The translations under genes and the position numbers were made by a program. The notes beneath the pieces are model-generated. The model was not told the DNA's origin and did not search any database. It was given only the letters and a program-made list of their open reading frames with translations. This document shows positions 5,369 through 6,733 of a DNA stretch of 6,733 nucleotides, in pieces (the stretch's first letter is position 1; each line of letters starts with the position of its first letter). This stretch comes from Sulfurovum sp. (GTDB taxonomy: Bacteria > Campylobacterota > Campylobacteria > Campylobacterales > Sulfurovaceae). The stretch covers positions 1-6,733 of the forward strand of contig JALSPX010000270.1 of assembly GCA_026985755.1 (NCBI GenBank), in the 5' to 3' direction.

Positions 5369-6037
5369 ATGACAAAAACAAAAAAAGATGTAAAAATAAA
5401 AAAAGCAACCAAAAAAGAGATAGAAGAGATAAAAGCACTCTTTTTAGAGCATTATCCAGATTCACTGACAGAACTCAACTATACAAATCTCTACGAGCTT
5501 CTCATCGCTGTGATGCTCTCGGCTCAATGTACCGACAAACGTGTCAATATCATCAGCCCAGCACTTTTTGAAAAATACCCAGACCCCATCAGTCTTGCCA
5601 ATGCAGACCTAGATGAAGTCAAATCCTACCTCAACACCTGCTCATTTTTTAATAACAAAGCCAAAAACCTCATCAAGATGGCACAATCCGTGGTAGAAAA
5701 CTACGGTAATGAAATACCGCTAGAGCGTGATGAACTCGTTAAGCTCGCAGGTGTAGGACAAAAAACAGCCAATGTTGTGATGATAGAATATGCAGGAGCT
5801 AACCTCATGGCAGTAGATACGCATGTATTTAGAGTCGCACACCGTTTGGGGCTTAGTGATGCCAAAACAGCTATCAAATGTGAAGAGGAGCTCACCAAAA
5901 AGTTTAAAACCGATTTACATTTGTTGCATCAGGCGATGGTGCTTTTTGGACGCTATCGATGTAAAGCTGTTAATCCTGAATGTGAGGGGTGTTTTATGGA
6001 AACTCATTGTAAAACGACGCAAACGTTTAAGGTTTAA
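5369..6037 (+). CDS. nth: Endonuclease III (DNA glycosylase/AP lyase)
   Basis: A 222-residue base-excision repair enzyme that removes oxidised pyrimidines and nicks abasic sites by beta-elimination. The helix-hairpin-helix motif LAGVGQKTANVV (126-137) carries the catalytic Lys132, and AVDTHVFRV (148-156) carries the catalytic Asp150, equivalent to Lys120 and Asp138 of E. coli Nth. The [4Fe-4S] cluster ligands are Cys198, Cys205, Cys208 and Cys214, in the exact C-x6-C-x2-C-x5-C spacing. The N terminus has a Lys-rich extension of about 12 residues relative to the E. coli protein. The gene is divergent from the peb4 operon across 116 bases, and convergent with pepD beyond repeat copy B. Divergence from peb4 matches C. 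jejuni Cj0595c/Cj0596 as I recall it. Confidence 0.97.
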   Translation: MTKTKKDVKIKKATKKEIEEIKALFLEHYPDSLTELNYTNLYELLIAVMLSAQCTDKRVNIISPALFEKYPDPISLANADLDEVKSYLNTCSFFNNKAKNLIKMAQSVVENYGNEIPLERDELVKLAGVGQKTANVVMIEYAGANLMAVDTHVFRVAHRLGLSDAKTAIKCEEELTKKFKTDLHLLHQAMVLFGRYRCKAVNPECEGCFMETHCKTTQTFKV

Positions 6038-6079
6038 ATTTTTTTATTTGATTTAAATTGGGCTTTAGTTCAAGTCGAC

Positions 6080-6170
6080 GCGTTGTTATTCTCATTACTT
6101 TTCTAGAAAAGTAACCAAAAGTCGTCGTGGTTCTCAAATCGCAAGCTTTCAAGGGTGTTCACCACAACAA
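6080..6170 (-). repeat. Structured intergenic repeat, copy B
   Basis: A 91-base copy of the element at 1803-1894, here on the minus strand. In minus-strand order: stem arm 6170-6161 (TTGTTGTGGT), 29-base loop 6160-6132 (GAACACCCTTG and GCGATTTGAGA conserved), stem arm 6131-6122 (ACCACGACGA), spacer GACTTTTGG-type, the same perfect 20-base palindrome at 6114-6095, and tail ending ACAACGC. Compared with copy A, six positions of the first arm and five of the second have changed, yet the stem still pairs. It occupies the gap between the convergent genes nth and pepD. The rest of the gap (6038-6079 and 6171-6224) is AT-rich, with an imperfect TTTAAAT inverted repeat right after nth. I see no convincing intrinsic terminator for either gene. 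Confidence 0.85.
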
Positions 6171-6224
6171 TGTTTATTTATTTAATGAATGGGCTATCGC
6201 CATATTTTATATTAACTATGCCGA

Positions 6225-6733
6225 CTAAACCCTTTTCATAATCCCAAGCAATACCTCATACGTCCTCTCAACAGAACCCAAATCCACCTCTTCACGTGTA
6301 GAGTGCGGATAACGTATCGTAGGACCAATGGATGCAAACTTCATAGCAGGGTATTTTTCTGCGATAACACCACACTCTAAGCCTGCATGTATCGCCATCA
6401 TCTTTGTTTTACCAAACACAGCTTTCATCTCTTCACTCACAAGATTTGTAAATTCTGAAACATCAGGCTTCCACGCAGGGTATTTGTCTTCTACCTCTAC
6501 CTCAAAGCCATGCTCATGAAACAGTCTTACAGTCTCTTCTGTCAAATCTTCTAACTCCTGCGCACCCATGGCACGTGCAGAGGTCTCTATCTTGACTCCA
6601 CCCTTTTCATCAGCTGTAATGATAGCAAGGTTGATACTCACATCAGGAATGCCAAGCTCATCGTTCATCGCATGGACACCATGCTTAAAGCTATCTATCA
6701 AAGAGATTATTTTTTCTCCCCCGTTTAAGACTT
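6225..6733 (-). CDS. pepD: PepD-type aminoacyl-histidine dipeptidase (M20C), C-terminal part (5' end beyond window)
   Basis: The last 169 or so residues of a zinc dipeptidase that hydrolyses short peptides such as Xaa-His dipeptides in the cytoplasm. The reading frame stays open to the right edge: residues VLNGGEKIIS precede LIDSFKHGVHAMNDELG, so a TTG codon at 6701 is internal and not a start. Family features are HGVHAMN near the beginning, HAGLECGVIAEKYP, and ASIGPTIRYPHSTREEVDLGSV near the end. The GPTI..PHS block carries the C-terminal zinc-binding His of M20C enzymes (His461 in E. coli PepD). The N-terminal metal-binding motifs are outside the window, so catalytic completeness cannot be checked. 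It is convergent with nth. Substrate range within the family is uncertain. Confidence 0.9.
   Translation of the reverse strand, partial: VLNGGEKIISLIDSFKHGVHAMNDELGIPDVSINLAIITADEKGGVKIETSARAMGAQELEDLTEETVRLFHEHGFEVEVEDKYPAWKPDVSEFTNLVSEEMKAVFGKTKMMAIHAGLECGVIAEKYPAMKFASIGPTIRYPHSTREEVDLGSVERTYEVLLGIMKRV

Noticed and set aside
5823..6056. Plus-strand frame overlapping the end of nth
   Set aside because: It is out of frame within the well-supported C-terminal iron-sulfur region of nth and has no similarity I recognise.
6038..6079. Intrinsic terminator right after nth
   Set aside because: The imperfect TTTAAAT inverted repeat has an all-AT stem and is not followed by a T-run, so it is too weak to call.
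1803..6170. Composite transposon or genomic island bounded by the inverted repeats
   Set aside because: No transposase or integrase lies inside, no target duplications were seen, and the enclosed genes are core genes in conserved order.
6225..6701. Reading the pepD fragment as a complete 158-residue gene starting at TTG
   Set aside because: The frame remains open to the window edge with family-like residues upstream, and M20C enzymes are far longer, so it is a truncated view of a larger gene.

Overview
The window looks like chromosomal DNA from an AT-rich member of the Campylobacterota (formerly Epsilonproteobacteria), probably a Sulfurovum- or Sulfurimonas-like organism. The best clue is gene order. 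A parvulin-type foldase resembling Campylobacter jejuni PEB4 lies upstream of a class II fructose-bisphosphate aldolase in the same operon, with endonuclease III divergent from it. From memory, C. jejuni has the same nth / peb4 / fba arrangement (Cj0595c-Cj0596-Cj0597). Species assignment is inference.

Layout, left to right. Positions 1-789 (minus) hold the N-terminal 263 residues of histidinol dehydrogenase (hisD), which runs off the left edge. A 39-nt hairpin with G-U wobbles (830-868) separates it from 887-1768 (minus), a PLP enzyme of the ACC deaminase / D-cysteine desulfhydrase family. Positions 1769-1944 contain a small hairpin, copy A of a structured repeat, and a terminator that overlaps the fbaA stop codon. 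From 5252 down to 1945 (minus) is a tight four-gene unit: a PEB4-like peptidyl-prolyl isomerase, two secreted SurA_N/PEB4-like proteins without the isomerase domain, and fbaA. A 116-bp divergent promoter region separates this unit from nth (5369-6037, plus). Positions 6038-6224 hold copy B of the structured repeat. From 6225 to the right edge (minus) is the C-terminal part of a PepD-type M20 dipeptidase. No gene-free stretch exceeds 300 bases; the longest are 187 and 176 bases and both carry a copy of the repeat.

How the parts fit. The PEB4-like protein and its two shortened relatives all have signal peptides and probably act on envelope protein folding. FbaA is a cytoplasmic central-carbon enzyme whose co-transcription with peb4 looks like inherited synteny rather than shared function. 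HisD, Nth and PepD are housekeeping enzymes.

The two most interesting signals are these. First, two copies of a 91-92-nt element lie in inverted orientation beyond the 3' ends of fbaA and nth; one stem has changed on both arms between copies while keeping its pairing. Second, a small paralog family between peb4 and fbaA appears to have lost exactly the rotamase domain, and one member carries an internal duplication.
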